NCBI GenBank assembly: GCA_902798685.1
Contig: CADBXO010000008.1
Location: 31,041-95,040 of the forward strand
Reading direction: 5' to 3'
Source: an uncultured Bacteroidales bacterium
GTDB lineage: Bacteria; Bacteroidota; Bacteroidia; Bacteroidales; Bacteroidaceae
Length of the DNA stretch: 64,000 nucleotides
In this document: piece by piece, positions 53,226-62,069 of the stretch
Position numbering within the stretch: the first letter of the stretch is position 1
How the letters are laid out: the number at the start of each line of letters is the position of its first letter
Position numbers and translations under genes: made by a program
Notes under the pieces: generated by a model
What the model was told of the DNA's origin: nothing
What the model saw: the letters and a program-made list of their open reading frames with translations, nothing else
Database searches by the model: none

Positions 53226-54092
53226 ATGAAATTCTTTATATGCGGCTGCAACGGTATGGCAGGCCATACTATCAGTCTTTATCTTCAGGAACAAGGACAT
53301 GAGGTCTATGGCTTTGACCTTAAAGAGAGTAAGTTAATTAAGAGTTTTGCTGGTAATGCTTTTGATACCGATACTATTGCCCGAGTTATCAAGGAAGGTA
53401 AGTATGATACTGTGATTAATTGTATTGGTGTGCTGAACCAGTTTGCAGAGAACAACCATGATCTGGCTGCTTTCTTGAATAGCTACTTCCCTCATTTCTT
53501 GGCAAAGGCCACAGAGGGTACAGGTACCCAGGTGATCCACATGACTACTGACTGTGTATTCTCTGGCAAGAAGGGCAGTTATTCAGAACATGACTTTCGC
53601 GACGGTGAGACATTCTATGATCGCAGCAAGGCATTAGGTGAACTTGATGATGAGAAGAATCTGTCTTTGAGAAACTCTATTGTTGGTGCTGATATCAATC
53701 CTAAAGGAATTGGTTTATTGAATTGGTTTATGAACAATACCACATGTGAGAAACCGGTAGTGAATGGTTATACTAAAGCGATGTGGACGGGCCAGTGTAC
53801 ATATCAGTTAGCAAAGACCATGGAAGCAGCTGCGAAAGAACGTGCTAACGGTCTTGTAAATGCAGTACCCGATACCGATATTTCCAAGTATGAGCTTCTT
53901 AAACTCTTTAATAAATATCTAAGAGGTGGACGTGTTCAAATTAACCCTGTTGAAGGCGTTAATGCTGATAAGAGTTTGAAGCGTACTAATTGGGATTTCA
54001 ATTATAGAATTCCTGATTATGAGCAAATGGTAGCTGAAATGGCAGAATGGATTTATAAGCATAAAGAGTTGTATCCCCACTATAATTTGTAA
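53226..54092 (+). CDS. UDP-sugar reductase (FnlB/CapF/WbjC type)
   Basis: A 288-residue SDR related to dTDP-4-dehydrorhamnose reductase: CGCNGMAGHTISLYLQEQGH at the start, MTTDCVFSGKKGSYSEHD and YDRSKALGELDDEKNLSLR. The cupin domain seen in S. aureus CapF is missing, so the protein is of the single-domain kind. Acts between the CapE-like enzyme and the 2-epimerase. Confidence 0.82.
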   Translation: MKFFICGCNGMAGHTISLYLQEQGHEVYGFDLKESKLIKSFAGNAFDTDTIARVIKEGKYDTVINCIGVLNQFAENNHDLAAFLNSYFPHFLAKATEGTGTQVIHMTTDCVFSGKKGSYSEHDFRDGETFYDRSKALGELDDEKNLSLRNSIVGADINPKGIGLLNWFMNNTTCEKPVVNGYTKAMWTGQCTYQLAKTMEAAAKERANGLVNAVPDTDISKYELLKLFNKYLRGGRVQINPVEGVNADKSLKRTNWDFNYRIPDYEQMVAEMAEWIYKHKELYPHYNL

Positions 54093-54097
54093 AAAAA

Positions 54098-55222
54098 ATG
54101 GGCAAACTGAAATTAATGACTATCGTGGGCACACGCCCCGAAATCATAAAAATGTCAGCCATCATTAAGAAGGCGGACAAGTATTTTGACCAGATATTGG
54201 TCCACACGGGTCAGAACTATGATTACACCCTGAACGAGGTATTTTTCAAAGATCTTGGCCTTCGTGAGCCAGATTATTATCTGGGCGTAGTGGGTGAGAA
54301 CCTTGGCCAGACTATGGGTAATGTTATTGCAAAGAGTTATGAACTGATGGCTGAGGTGAAACCGGATGCTGTTATTGTTCTCGGTGATACGAACTCTTGT
54401 CTTTGCGTTATATCTGCCAAGCGCTTGAAGATTCCTATCTTCCACATGGAAGCAGGTAACCGCTGCAAGGATGAGAATCTTCCGGAGGAAGTAATCCGTC
54501 GCGTAGTTGACGTGACTAGCGATATTAACCTTTGCTATAGCGAACACGCCCGTCGTTATATCCTTGATACAGGTGTGAAACCAGAATACACATATGTGGT
54601 TGGTTCACCTATGGCTGAAGTGTTGAAAGAAGTGCTTCCTCAGATTGAGGCAAGCACAGTACTTGAAGATTTAGGATTGGAGAAGGGGAAGTACATTTTG
54701 CTTTCAGCGCACCGAGAGGAAAATATTGATATTGAAGCAAACTTCTTTTCGCTGATGAATGCAGTGAACACTATGGCAGAAACTTACGACATGCCGGTGC
54801 TTTATAGTTGCCATCCCAGAAGTCAGAAGATGATAGAAAAACGGGGTTTTAAGTTCAATGACAAAGTTATTCAACATAAGCCTCTAGGTTTTTTTGACTA
54901 TAATAAACTTCAGCAGAATGCTTTTTGTGTTGTAAGTGATAGTGGTACAGTACCAGAGGAAGGAGCTTTCTTTGGTTTCCCTGCAGTGAGCATTCGCACT
55001 TCTACAGAGCGTCCCGAGGCTATGGATAAGGGAGTTTTTACTATTGGTTCAATCACTTCTGAGCAGGTGCTACAGGCTGTTGATTTGGCTGTGAGTATGC
55101 ACGCTAATGGTGATGATGCTTGCTCTGTTCCCGCATATACAGATGAGAACGTATCTACTAAGATAATCAAACTCATCCAAAGCTATGTGGGTATAGTTAA
55201 CAAGATGATCTGGAAAAAGTAA
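54098..55222 (+). CDS. UDP-N-acetylglucosamine 2-epimerase family (FnlC/CapG/WbjD)
   Basis: A 374-residue GT-B-like epimerase: MTIVGTRPEIIKMSAIIK at the N-terminus, VHTGQNYDYTLNEVFF, HMEAGNRCKDENLPEEVIRR and SDSGTVPEEGAFFGFP are the family motifs. Following FnlA- and FnlB-like genes, it should perform the last C2 epimerisation to UDP-L-FucNAc (or L-QuiNAc) instead of making UDP-ManNAc. Confidence 0.87.
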   Translation: MGKLKLMTIVGTRPEIIKMSAIIKKADKYFDQILVHTGQNYDYTLNEVFFKDLGLREPDYYLGVVGENLGQTMGNVIAKSYELMAEVKPDAVIVLGDTNSCLCVISAKRLKIPIFHMEAGNRCKDENLPEEVIRRVVDVTSDINLCYSEHARRYILDTGVKPEYTYVVGSPMAEVLKEVLPQIEASTVLEDLGLEKGKYILLSAHREENIDIEANFFSLMNAVNTMAETYDMPVLYSCHPRSQKMIEKRGFKFNDKVIQHKPLGFFDYNKLQQNAFCVVSDSGTVPEEGAFFGFPAVSIRTSTERPEAMDKGVFTIGSITSEQVLQAVDLAVSMHANGDDACSVPAYTDENVSTKIIKLIQSYVGIVNKMIWKK

Positions 55223-55240
55223 AATACTCACATTATTACT

Positions 55241-56221
55241 ATGATTATTAGAGGGAAAGTCATTAGCGTAGAGGATAATAATTTGCTCATAAGCAAAGGC
55301 TATAGTATTAAGAGCTCTCGAGAGAGATTTAAGCTTGTTGATAGCAAGTATGGGCTATTATCATTATTTTCACTAACAAGACGATTCTTTCGAGCTGAGA
55401 TTACAGGCTTCTACATCCTTGAAGGTGGAACACAACTGGCAATATTCAAGAAAGGTATCTTTCGAAAATTTCCAAGCGAAAGGTCATTTATAAAGATTTG
55501 TAGTACTCCTAGAGGTTCAAAACCCCTAAATCTTGTCGCAAAGTCAAAAGAAGAGGTGCTTTTTGGTGAGTATTTCCAAAATGTTGAAAATGTTCCGGTA
55601 CATATTTATTTGCTTAATATCATAACGGGTGTACTAAATGTTGTATATACCTTTAAAAAGGGAGAGATTAACCATATTCATGGATTGTTTAATGATCCGT
55701 TTTCTAACAGGATATGGGTAGTAACAGGAGACAAGGAGCGTGAATGTATCATTGGTTACACAGAAGATGACTTTGAGCATTTTAAGGAAGTATTTAGGGG
55801 CGGACAGGAATTTAGATGCTGCCAAATGTTCTTCTATCCAGACTTTATTGTGTATGCTACAGACTCGCAGTTTATTGCCAATTCCATTAAACGAATAGAT
55901 AGGAAGACCTTAGAGATTATTGAATTGCAATCCGTACAAGGGTCTGTAATTAAAGGAGGGCAAGTTGGCAATGTCTCATACCTTTCAACAACTGTAGAAC
56001 CTTCTAATGTGAACACAGACAAATATGCACATATTTGGGTCTCAAAGGATGGTCTTCACTGGGAGGAGCGTTATAAGGCGAGGAAGGATTGGATGCCAGC
56101 AATTATGCAGTTTGGAACGTTCGAGTTTCCTCACTATGAAGGAACGATAAAAGATAAACTATACTTTTCAGGACGGGCAGTGAAAGGTCTGGATGGAAAA
56201 AGTACATATATTGAACTATGA
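55241..56221 (+). CDS. Hypothetical protein, possible beta-propeller
   Basis: 326 residues, no signal peptide or membrane helix. Beta-rich with two Asp-box-like repeats (IIGYTEDDFEHFKEVFRGG near 168-186 and HIWVSKDGLHWEERYKA near 266-282), resembling sialidase-type or BNR propellers. The substrate-binding function is unknown. It lies between the FnlC-like epimerase and the WbuB-like transferase and overlaps the latter by 4 bases, so it may assist L-FucNAc transfer; that is only inference. Confidence 0.6.
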   Translation: MIIRGKVISVEDNNLLISKGYSIKSSRERFKLVDSKYGLLSLFSLTRRFFRAEITGFYILEGGTQLAIFKKGIFRKFPSERSFIKICSTPRGSKPLNLVAKSKEEVLFGEYFQNVENVPVHIYLLNIITGVLNVVYTFKKGEINHIHGLFNDPFSNRIWVVTGDKERECIIGYTEDDFEHFKEVFRGGQEFRCCQMFFYPDFIVYATDSQFIANSIKRIDRKTLEIIELQSVQGSVIKGGQVGNVSYLSTTVEPSNVNTDKYAHIWVSKDGLHWEERYKARKDWMPAIMQFGTFEFPHYEGTIKDKLYFSGRAVKGLDGKSTYIEL

Positions 56222-57426
56222 GGGTATTATTGATAACACAATATTTCTACCCAGAAAATAACTTTAGGAGCACAGAAATGGCCACGGAACTAGTCAAGCG
56301 TGGTCATTCAGTTGATGCTTTGGTCGGTATTCCCAATTATCCGAAAGGGCGTTATTTTGAGGGGTATGGCATCTTTAAGAAAAGACATGAAGTGTTGGAT
56401 GGTGTAAATGTATATCGTACTTTTCAGACACCAAGAGGAAAAGGAGGGTGGAGATTGCCAATTAATTACTTCAGTTTTGTCATATTTGCATGTCTTAGAA
56501 TCTTATTTCAGTTTGCATGGAGGAAATATGATGCTGTTATAGTGTATGAGCCTTCGCCAGTATTTCAAGCAATTCCAGCTATTTTATATAAGAAATTACG
56601 CAAAGCGCCGATATATTTCTGGATAATGGATATTTGGCCGGATGCTATGATGTCCGGAGGTGGTATTAAAAATAAGCGCCTATTAGATTCGGTAGCCAAG
56701 GTAGTAAGATGGATATACAATAGATGCGACAGATTAATGGTATGTAGTAAACGTATGGCGGACTCTGTTGTGGAACAAGGGGATTATCGTGATAAACTAT
56801 TGTACTTTCCTAACTGGAGTGAAGATATGAAAAAAGGCGATCTGTCATATCCACTCCCTGAGTTTGTTGACGGATACCGTATTATGATGATTGGTAATTT
56901 GGGCAAATCACAAAATCTGGATGCTGTTGCATTGCTTATTAAGGAGTTGAGCGATCTGAAGGACCTTAAGTGGTATTTTGTAGGCGATGGAAGTGAAAGA
57001 GGATGGCTTGACAATTATATAAAAGAGAATTCTCTTCAAGATTGTGCTTTTACGTTAGGACGTTTCCCGTATGAAGCGATGCCTAGCATGCACCAAGCAG
57101 CGGATGCTCTCATTTTGGCACTTAGGCCTGGCTTTAAACATTTGGAAAGAATTGTGCCTTCCAGATTGCAATCATATATGTCAGCTGGGAAACCTGTATT
57201 AGCTATGCTCGGTGTTGGTGGTAAGGAGTTAATCGAAGAAGCTGATTGTGGATATGCCGTTGAGCCGGGTAATTACATGGCGCTTGCAGATATTATCCGT
57301 AATAAGGTGTTGAAAGATAAAGAGACGTTTGCACTAAAGGGACAAAATGGCAGAGCCTATTTTGAGAATAATTTTACTATGAATAAATGTATCGATAATC
57401 TGTGTGAAATCATTGGCGCAAATTGA
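56218..57426 (+). CDS. wbuB: WbuB-like GT4 glycosyltransferase (L-FucNAc transferase)
   Basis: A 402-residue GT-B enzyme that begins MRVLLITQYFYPENNFRSTE, has IPNYPKGRYFEGYG and IMDIWPDAMM, and the GT4 region VPSRLQSYMSAGKPVLAMLGVGGKEL. I recognise the WbuB/WcaI-type group, which in E. coli O26 sits with fnlABC and wbuC, all of which have counterparts here. Predicted to transfer L-FucNAc (or L-QuiNAc). Confidence 0.82.
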   Translation: MRVLLITQYFYPENNFRSTEMATELVKRGHSVDALVGIPNYPKGRYFEGYGIFKKRHEVLDGVNVYRTFQTPRGKGGWRLPINYFSFVIFACLRILFQFAWRKYDAVIVYEPSPVFQAIPAILYKKLRKAPIYFWIMDIWPDAMMSGGGIKNKRLLDSVAKVVRWIYNRCDRLMVCSKRMADSVVEQGDYRDKLLYFPNWSEDMKKGDLSYPLPEFVDGYRIMMIGNLGKSQNLDAVALLIKELSDLKDLKWYFVGDGSERGWLDNYIKENSLQDCAFTLGRFPYEAMPSMHQAADALILALRPGFKHLERIVPSRLQSYMSAGKPVLAMLGVGGKELIEEADCGYAVEPGNYMALADIIRNKVLKDKETFALKGQNGRAYFENNFTMNKCIDNLCEIIGAN

Positions 57427-57433
57427 TTAAGAA

Positions 57434-58021
57434 ATGAAGGAAAAAAAATTAAGTACAACTTTTAAGTTGATGAGAGCTTTAGGCTTCAACTATTCAGAAG
57501 AGGAATATGGAGATGTTAGTATTTGGAGAGTTATATGGCAATTCTTCCATAATATTCACCAGAAGCGTCGTCAAAACATGATGGACTGGGCCATATTAGA
57601 ACCATTTGCTCCAAGAAAACTTCGTCCAAGGTTGATGCGAAAAATGGGCTGTCATGTAGGAAAGGGATGTTTTATAGGTGACCATGTTAGAATAGATCAA
57701 GGTCATGCAGATATGATAATACTAGAGGACAGCGTATCGGTAGCAAGTGGTACTCGTTTACTTTGTCATCAACGAGATTTCTCAGATTATTGTGTAGGGG
57801 ATGACTATATGAAACTCGGATATATTGTAAAACCTATTGTCTTGAAAAAAGGATGTTTGATAGGTATGGAGAGTTTTGTCATGCCAGGCGTAACCGTTGG
57901 TGAAGGTGCTATAGTTGGAGCAGGTTCTCTTGTAACTAAAGATATTCCTGCATGGACAATTGCTGCTGGAAGACCTGCTAAAGTCCTTAAGGAAATACCC
58001 ATACGAGAAGATAAGCAATAG
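57434..58021 (+). CDS. Hexapeptide-repeat acyltransferase
   Basis: A 195-residue left-handed beta-helix protein with a helical N-terminal 70 residues, hexapeptide region from CHVGKGCFIGDHVRID, a catalytic LLCHQRDFSDY (His) and TVGEGAIVGAGSLVTKDIPAWTIAAGRPAK. Probably O- or N-acetylates a sugar of the repeat unit. An A8 run within codons 3-5 (57441-57448) could allow slippage. Confidence 0.82.
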   Translation: MKEKKLSTTFKLMRALGFNYSEEEYGDVSIWRVIWQFFHNIHQKRRQNMMDWAILEPFAPRKLRPRLMRKMGCHVGKGCFIGDHVRIDQGHADMIILEDSVSVASGTRLLCHQRDFSDYCVGDDYMKLGYIVKPIVLKKGCLIGMESFVMPGVTVGEGAIVGAGSLVTKDIPAWTIAAGRPAKVLKEIPIREDKQ

Positions 58022-58031
58022 TATTATTTCT

Positions 58032-58700
58032 ATGTATAGAGCTGTAAAGAGGTTTTTTGATTTTATATGTGTACTATTAGCGATAATAGTGCTATCGCCG
58101 ATATTTGTATTGACAGCTATTGGTATCCTAATCAGTGATTGGGGGCCTATTTTTTATAAGGCTAATCGTATTGGGAAGGGGAATAGACCGTTTAAGATGT
58201 ACAAGTTCAGGTCAATGAAGGTGCTTAAAGCACCAAAGAAAGGTGCTGAAGCAAGTCTGAGGCCTGATGAGGACCGTATATTCCCATTCGGCCATTTTAT
58301 CCGCAAGGCTAAGATTGACGAACTGCCTCAGTTGATTAATATCTTGAATGGCACGATGTCGATTATCGGCCCACGTCCTGTGGCTGAAGATCAGTTTGAT
58401 ATGTTCCGGTATGGAAAGTGGAATGAGGCCGCAAAGGTCCCTGTGGGTCTAAGTGGTCCGGCTGCGCTGTATGATTATATTTATGGTGATCAGATAACCG
58501 ACGAGAAGGAGTATATGGAGAAGGTATATCCTACACGTAGGGAACTGGAATATACTTATGTGCAAAAGGCTGGTCTTTGGTATGACTTGAAGATGATTAT
58601 ATATACCGTGATTTGCATTTTGTATTCACTGTGTGGAAAAGAATGTACTTGGATTCTCAAGGAATTGGTTGAGGATGCTAATAAAACGATGGACAAATGA
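58032..58700 (+). CDS. Initiating phosphoglycosyltransferase (PglC/WcaJ C-terminal type)
   Basis: 222 residues from the ATG at 58032; an in-frame start at 57960 would overlap the preceding gene and place charged residues before the membrane helix. One N-terminal hydrophobic segment (FFDFICVLLAIIVLSPIFVL), then KMYKFRSMKV, RPDEDRIFPFGHFIRKAKIDELPQ and the IIGPRP motif of the bacterial sugar transferase family. It places the first sugar-phosphate (probably a 6-deoxy-HexNAc) on undecaprenyl phosphate. Composition is less AT-rich from here on. Confidence 0.9.
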   Translation: MYRAVKRFFDFICVLLAIIVLSPIFVLTAIGILISDWGPIFYKANRIGKGNRPFKMYKFRSMKVLKAPKKGAEASLRPDEDRIFPFGHFIRKAKIDELPQLINILNGTMSIIGPRPVAEDQFDMFRYGKWNEAAKVPVGLSGPAALYDYIYGDQITDEKEYMEKVYPTRRELEYTYVQKAGLWYDLKMIIYTVICILYSLCGKECTWILKELVEDANKTMDK

Positions 58701-59548
58701 ATATACTTGTGACCGGTTCGGCCGGAATGATTGGTGGATATGTTGTTAAGGGCTTGATAGAGAAGGGACATACGGTTATTGGTGTTGACCGTAGAGTTTC
58801 CGATGTCAAATTGCCTGGTTTGCACCAAGTGATTCTAGACTTGTCATCTAAAGCTGCTGTGATGCAGTTGTTTGATGATAAGAAAATTGATCGTGTTATT
58901 CATTTGGCAGCTTTGGCACATACTTCCGGCGTTGCTGATGTTTCTTGGGAGGCTTTCAAGAAGGTTAATGTGGATTGTGCTGTTAATCTGTTTGAGGCTT
59001 GCGCCAAGTTTAATGTCCCGGTCCTGTTTATCAGCACCGTTGATGCTATTGGCATGGTGAAGGGCATGATTACGCCAGAGACAGAGTTGAACCCCATCTC
59101 CAACTACGGCAAGAGCAAGGCTATGGCGGAGGGGCGGCTGAAGGAGATTTGCACGACTTGGAATATCTATAGGTTCTCACCGGTATATACGGAGGATGTT
59201 AAGCGTGACATTCAGAAGCGGTATTATCTGAAATATCCTAATTGGGCTTATTTGATTGGCGGTGGCCAGCAGTTTGAGGTGCTTAATGTAACCGCGGCTG
59301 TTGGGGCTATGGTTGATTGGGTTGACTTGCCGGTGGATAATACTATTCATATCATCAAGGATGAGGAGTTGCTTGACAGCGCCAAGGTGATTGCCGAGGA
59401 GCGTGCTGAGGGCCGCGCTAAGCATTTGATCCGGTTGCCCCGGTGGCTGGTGGTTTGTGGGTATGGCTTGATTCGCGTTGTTTTTGGGCGGAGTAATAAG
59501 ACTTATTTGGTGTTTAAGGCTTTGTGGCCGTTTAGGACGGTGGGATGA
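58697..59548 (+). CDS. NAD-dependent epimerase/reductase (WbpV-like)
   Basis: A 283-residue SDR: TGSAGMIGGYVVKGL, HLAALAHTSGV, FISTVDAIGM and NYGKSKAMAE (YxxxK). Such enzymes beside the initiating transferase typically reduce UDP-4-keto-6-deoxy-GlcNAc to UDP-QuiNAc or UDP-FucNAc; the keto sugar would be made by the WbpM-like gene at 30365. Overlaps the transferase gene by 4 bases (ATGA). Confidence 0.78.
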   Translation: MNILVTGSAGMIGGYVVKGLIEKGHTVIGVDRRVSDVKLPGLHQVILDLSSKAAVMQLFDDKKIDRVIHLAALAHTSGVADVSWEAFKKVNVDCAVNLFEACAKFNVPVLFISTVDAIGMVKGMITPETELNPISNYGKSKAMAEGRLKEICTTWNIYRFSPVYTEDVKRDIQKRYYLKYPNWAYLIGGGQQFEVLNVTAAVGAMVDWVDLPVDNTIHIIKDEELLDSAKVIAEERAEGRAKHLIRLPRWLVVCGYGLIRVVFGRSNKTYLVFKALWPFRTVG

Positions 59549-59607
59549 TGAGTTATAATCCGGGTGTAATGGGGATTTATTAATACTTCTTTATTGGAAT
59601 ACCACTG

Positions 59608-59937
59608 ATGGGAAGAGGTAATAAAAAAAACAATAATAACAAAAAAAGGCAAAAGCCCAATAAGAGTATATCCTCTTTTTGGAAACAATTGCCTAAGTAC
59701 TTAAGCATAATTGGTTTCTCTTTCTATGCAGGTGTATATTATGAAGAAACAATGATGCAGAGAGAGGCCAATGAAAGAGACAAAAAATATTACCTTGAAT
59801 TACAAGAACTGACTAATAGGTGGAATGAAAAGGAGAGAAACTATCAAGAAGAGATTGATAGGTTGAGAAAAGAAAATATGGATAATTATATCAAGTCATT
59901 AGGATATGAAAAAGTTGAAGAGACAGCAAACAAATAA
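59608..59937 (+). CDS. Small membrane-anchored coiled-coil protein
   Basis: 109 residues. A strongly basic Asn/Lys N-terminus (GRGNKKNNNNKKRQKPNK, with A8 and A7 tracts in the DNA), one short membrane helix (about 31-46, YLSIIGFSFYAGVYYE), then a charged coiled coil to the end. No family recognised. Its 3' end overlaps the next gene by 32 bases in another frame. Confidence 0.55.
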   Translation: MGRGNKKNNNNKKRQKPNKSISSFWKQLPKYLSIIGFSFYAGVYYEETMMQREANERDKKYYLELQELTNRWNEKERNYQEEIDRLRKENMDNYIKSLGYEKVEETANK

Positions 59938-60823
59938 TCCATCAACTCTTCAAAACACAGTTGATGACTTGAAATCGGTATTTCCCGATATTGACGTTCA
60001 AGAAGAAAAGAAGATAAAGGAATCTATTGGAGAATTGGAGGAAGTTGTGCAAGATAGGGTTAGCAATAGAAATGAGTTATTATTAAGACTATTCTTTGTC
60101 TTAGTATCCGTATCTATATCCTTTTGCGTATTATTTATAGATAGGAATAATGTCCTTAAGGATAGGATTGAGATTCTGGAACAACGCGATTCATTATATA
60201 GGGAGATACTGGGCAGCGACACTACAGGGGCTGTTAGCTACAGAGTAAGGGACAATAAACCCATTACTTATCATGAAATGGCAATAGAAAATGATGTGCT
60301 TCATGGTTCGGTAGATAGTTATAAAAAATGGGACTCTTTGCTTTGTGAGATAATGGGCGTGTCTGAACAAGGAAAAGTTAGGTATTATACAAGTTATGAT
60401 AAAATCATTACATATGAAGATCTTGCAACTGAGAATTCGAATTATATAGAACAGATATATCGGTTAGAACAAGAACTTGATTCTTTAAGGCAATCGAATG
60501 TGATTTCTAATCAACTTTTATGGAAAAGGGATGGAAGAATCATATATTTAGTTAAATCTAATAGACCGATTTCATATGAAGAATTGGCAACAGAAAGGGA
60601 TTCTTTATTAAACAGAATAGATAAATTAAGTAATGATCTTTCATTGTCAGAAAAGAAACTAAATTTGATAACGAAACAATTTCCTATAGAGATTGTGTGT
60701 GGGGATGGCTTTATTACTTTAAAATCTGAGCAGTTAGATTCGGCCTTAGTGTTGTTGCCTTATTATAGAGATAGATTATCATATGATCCGGAAAAACAAC
60801 TATGGCGCATAACTGTAAAATGA
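59906..60823 (+). CDS. Membrane-anchored protein with three internal repeats
   Basis: 305 residues, one membrane helix (about 56-72, LLRLFFVLVSVSISFCVLF). The outer part has three degenerate repeats of about 60 residues, each with a basic-polar strand, then PITYHEMAIEND, IITYEDLATENS or PISYEELATERD, and a heptad-like coiled coil. It ends with a small beta region. No family known to me. The overlap with the upstream coiled-coil gene suggests the two work together, perhaps at the envelope during chain length control, but this is a guess. Confidence 0.6.
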   Translation: MKKLKRQQTNNPSTLQNTVDDLKSVFPDIDVQEEKKIKESIGELEEVVQDRVSNRNELLLRLFFVLVSVSISFCVLFIDRNNVLKDRIEILEQRDSLYREILGSDTTGAVSYRVRDNKPITYHEMAIENDVLHGSVDSYKKWDSLLCEIMGVSEQGKVRYYTSYDKIITYEDLATENSNYIEQIYRLEQELDSLRQSNVISNQLLWKRDGRIIYLVKSNRPISYEELATERDSLLNRIDKLSNDLSLSEKKLNLITKQFPIEIVCGDGFITLKSEQLDSALVLLPYYRDRLSYDPEKQLWRITVK

Positions 60824-60935
60824 TTGTTTTTCTTGGTTGTCAGTATGGTAGCTTCTAGTAATTGTTGACTCTATGGAGTTTAGTAGATGATAAGATTTGT
60901 TTCTAGTATGTGATGATAAGCAAATTATAAGTAAT

Positions 60936-61613
60936 ATGAAATACTTAATTGTTGTAGCGCACCCGGATGATGAGGTACTGGGCTGCGGGGCTTCCATTTA
61001 TAAGTGGACTCGTAACGGTGACATAGTGGATGTTTGCATTATGTCTGCAGAGGCAAAAGCACGTGCATTCCGTCCAGATGATAAGGCGTTGGATGATGAT
61101 ACTCATGCCGCTTTAAAGTATCTTGGTGTTGGAAGTGAGTATGAGGGCAAGTTCCCAAATATTGAGATGAATACAGTGCCGCATCTGCAGTTGGTTCAGC
61201 ATATTGAGAAGGCTATTCTGGAGAGTGAACCGGATATTGTGATTACTCATCATCCTGCAGACACTAATAATGATCATTTGCAGACTTCTATGGCTTGCCA
61301 GGAGGCGATTAGGTTATTCCAACGCCGCCCTGAGGTTAAGCCTATCCAGGAGTTCTGGTATATGGAGGTGCCTAGTTGCACGGAATGGGCATTGAATACT
61401 GCTATGAACCGCTTCCAGCCAAATACTTGGGTGGAGGTAGGTAAAGATGGTGTTGATGCTAAGGTTAAGGCTCTTTCTATGTACCGGGGCGTAATGCGTC
61501 CTTATCCGCATCCTCGCAGTGTGGAGGCTATTGAGGGCTTTGCTGCATATCGGGGGTGCCAGGCTGGATGCTTTTATGCGGAGGCGTTTGAGGTGGCGTT
61601 GAGGAGGTTGTGA
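60936..61613 (+). CDS. PIG-L family deacetylase
   Basis: 225 residues from the ATG at 60936 (the preceding 112-bp gap holds nothing else). The zinc site AHPDDEVLGCG (8-18) and THHPADTNNDH are intact. Such enzymes remove N-acetyl groups from GlcNAc-containing compounds. Likely modifies a HexNAc residue or nucleotide sugar of the capsule. Confidence 0.87.
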   Translation: MKYLIVVAHPDDEVLGCGASIYKWTRNGDIVDVCIMSAEAKARAFRPDDKALDDDTHAALKYLGVGSEYEGKFPNIEMNTVPHLQLVQHIEKAILESEPDIVITHHPADTNNDHLQTSMACQEAIRLFQRRPEVKPIQEFWYMEVPSCTEWALNTAMNRFQPNTWVEVGKDGVDAKVKALSMYRGVMRPYPHPRSVEAIEGFAAYRGCQAGCFYAEAFEVALRRL

Positions 61614-61634
61614 TATCTTGCATCGGCAGTAAAT

Positions 61635-62069
61635 ATGGAGATTCAGTTGTTGAATAGTGGGTTGTTATCGGCCCTACATGATAAGGCGCAGGTGAATGAG
61701 CGGCTCAGGCAGAACTATGATCTGAGGACGACGCCGGAGGATGGGAGCCAGCGGATGCTAAATGTGCTCCAGCCGGGTACGAAAGTGGCTGTGCATCGGC
61801 ATTTAAAGACATCGGAGACGGCTATTTGCGTGGAGGGGTGCATCGACTGGATTTTCTATGAGGAGTTGCCTAATGTTGATGCCGGAGGGCCTATTCACGA
61901 TGGCGAGACGGCGGCCGATGAGAGCCAGTTTAAGGAGGTGGCGCGGTTCCGGATTTGTCCCAGGGAGGGGCAGTTCGGGATTCAGATTCCTAAGGGGGCT
62001 TGGCATAGTATTGAGGTGCATGAGCCCAGCGCTATTTTTGAGGCTAAGGATGGTAAATACATGGGATGA
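61635..62069 (+). CDS. wbuC: WbuC family cupin protein
   Basis: A 144-residue cupin: NVLQPGTKVAVHRHLKTSETAICVEGCIDW (metal-binding HRH and E) and PKGAWHSIEVHEP. WbuC accompanies the L-FucNAc gene set in E. coli O26 and other O-antigen loci; its reaction is not known. Here it is separated from wbuB by seven genes. Overlaps the next gene by 4 bases. Confidence 0.8.
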   Translation: MEIQLLNSGLLSALHDKAQVNERLRQNYDLRTTPEDGSQRMLNVLQPGTKVAVHRHLKTSETAICVEGCIDWIFYEELPNVDAGGPIHDGETAADESQFKEVARFRICPREGQFGIQIPKGAWHSIEVHEPSAIFEAKDGKYMG

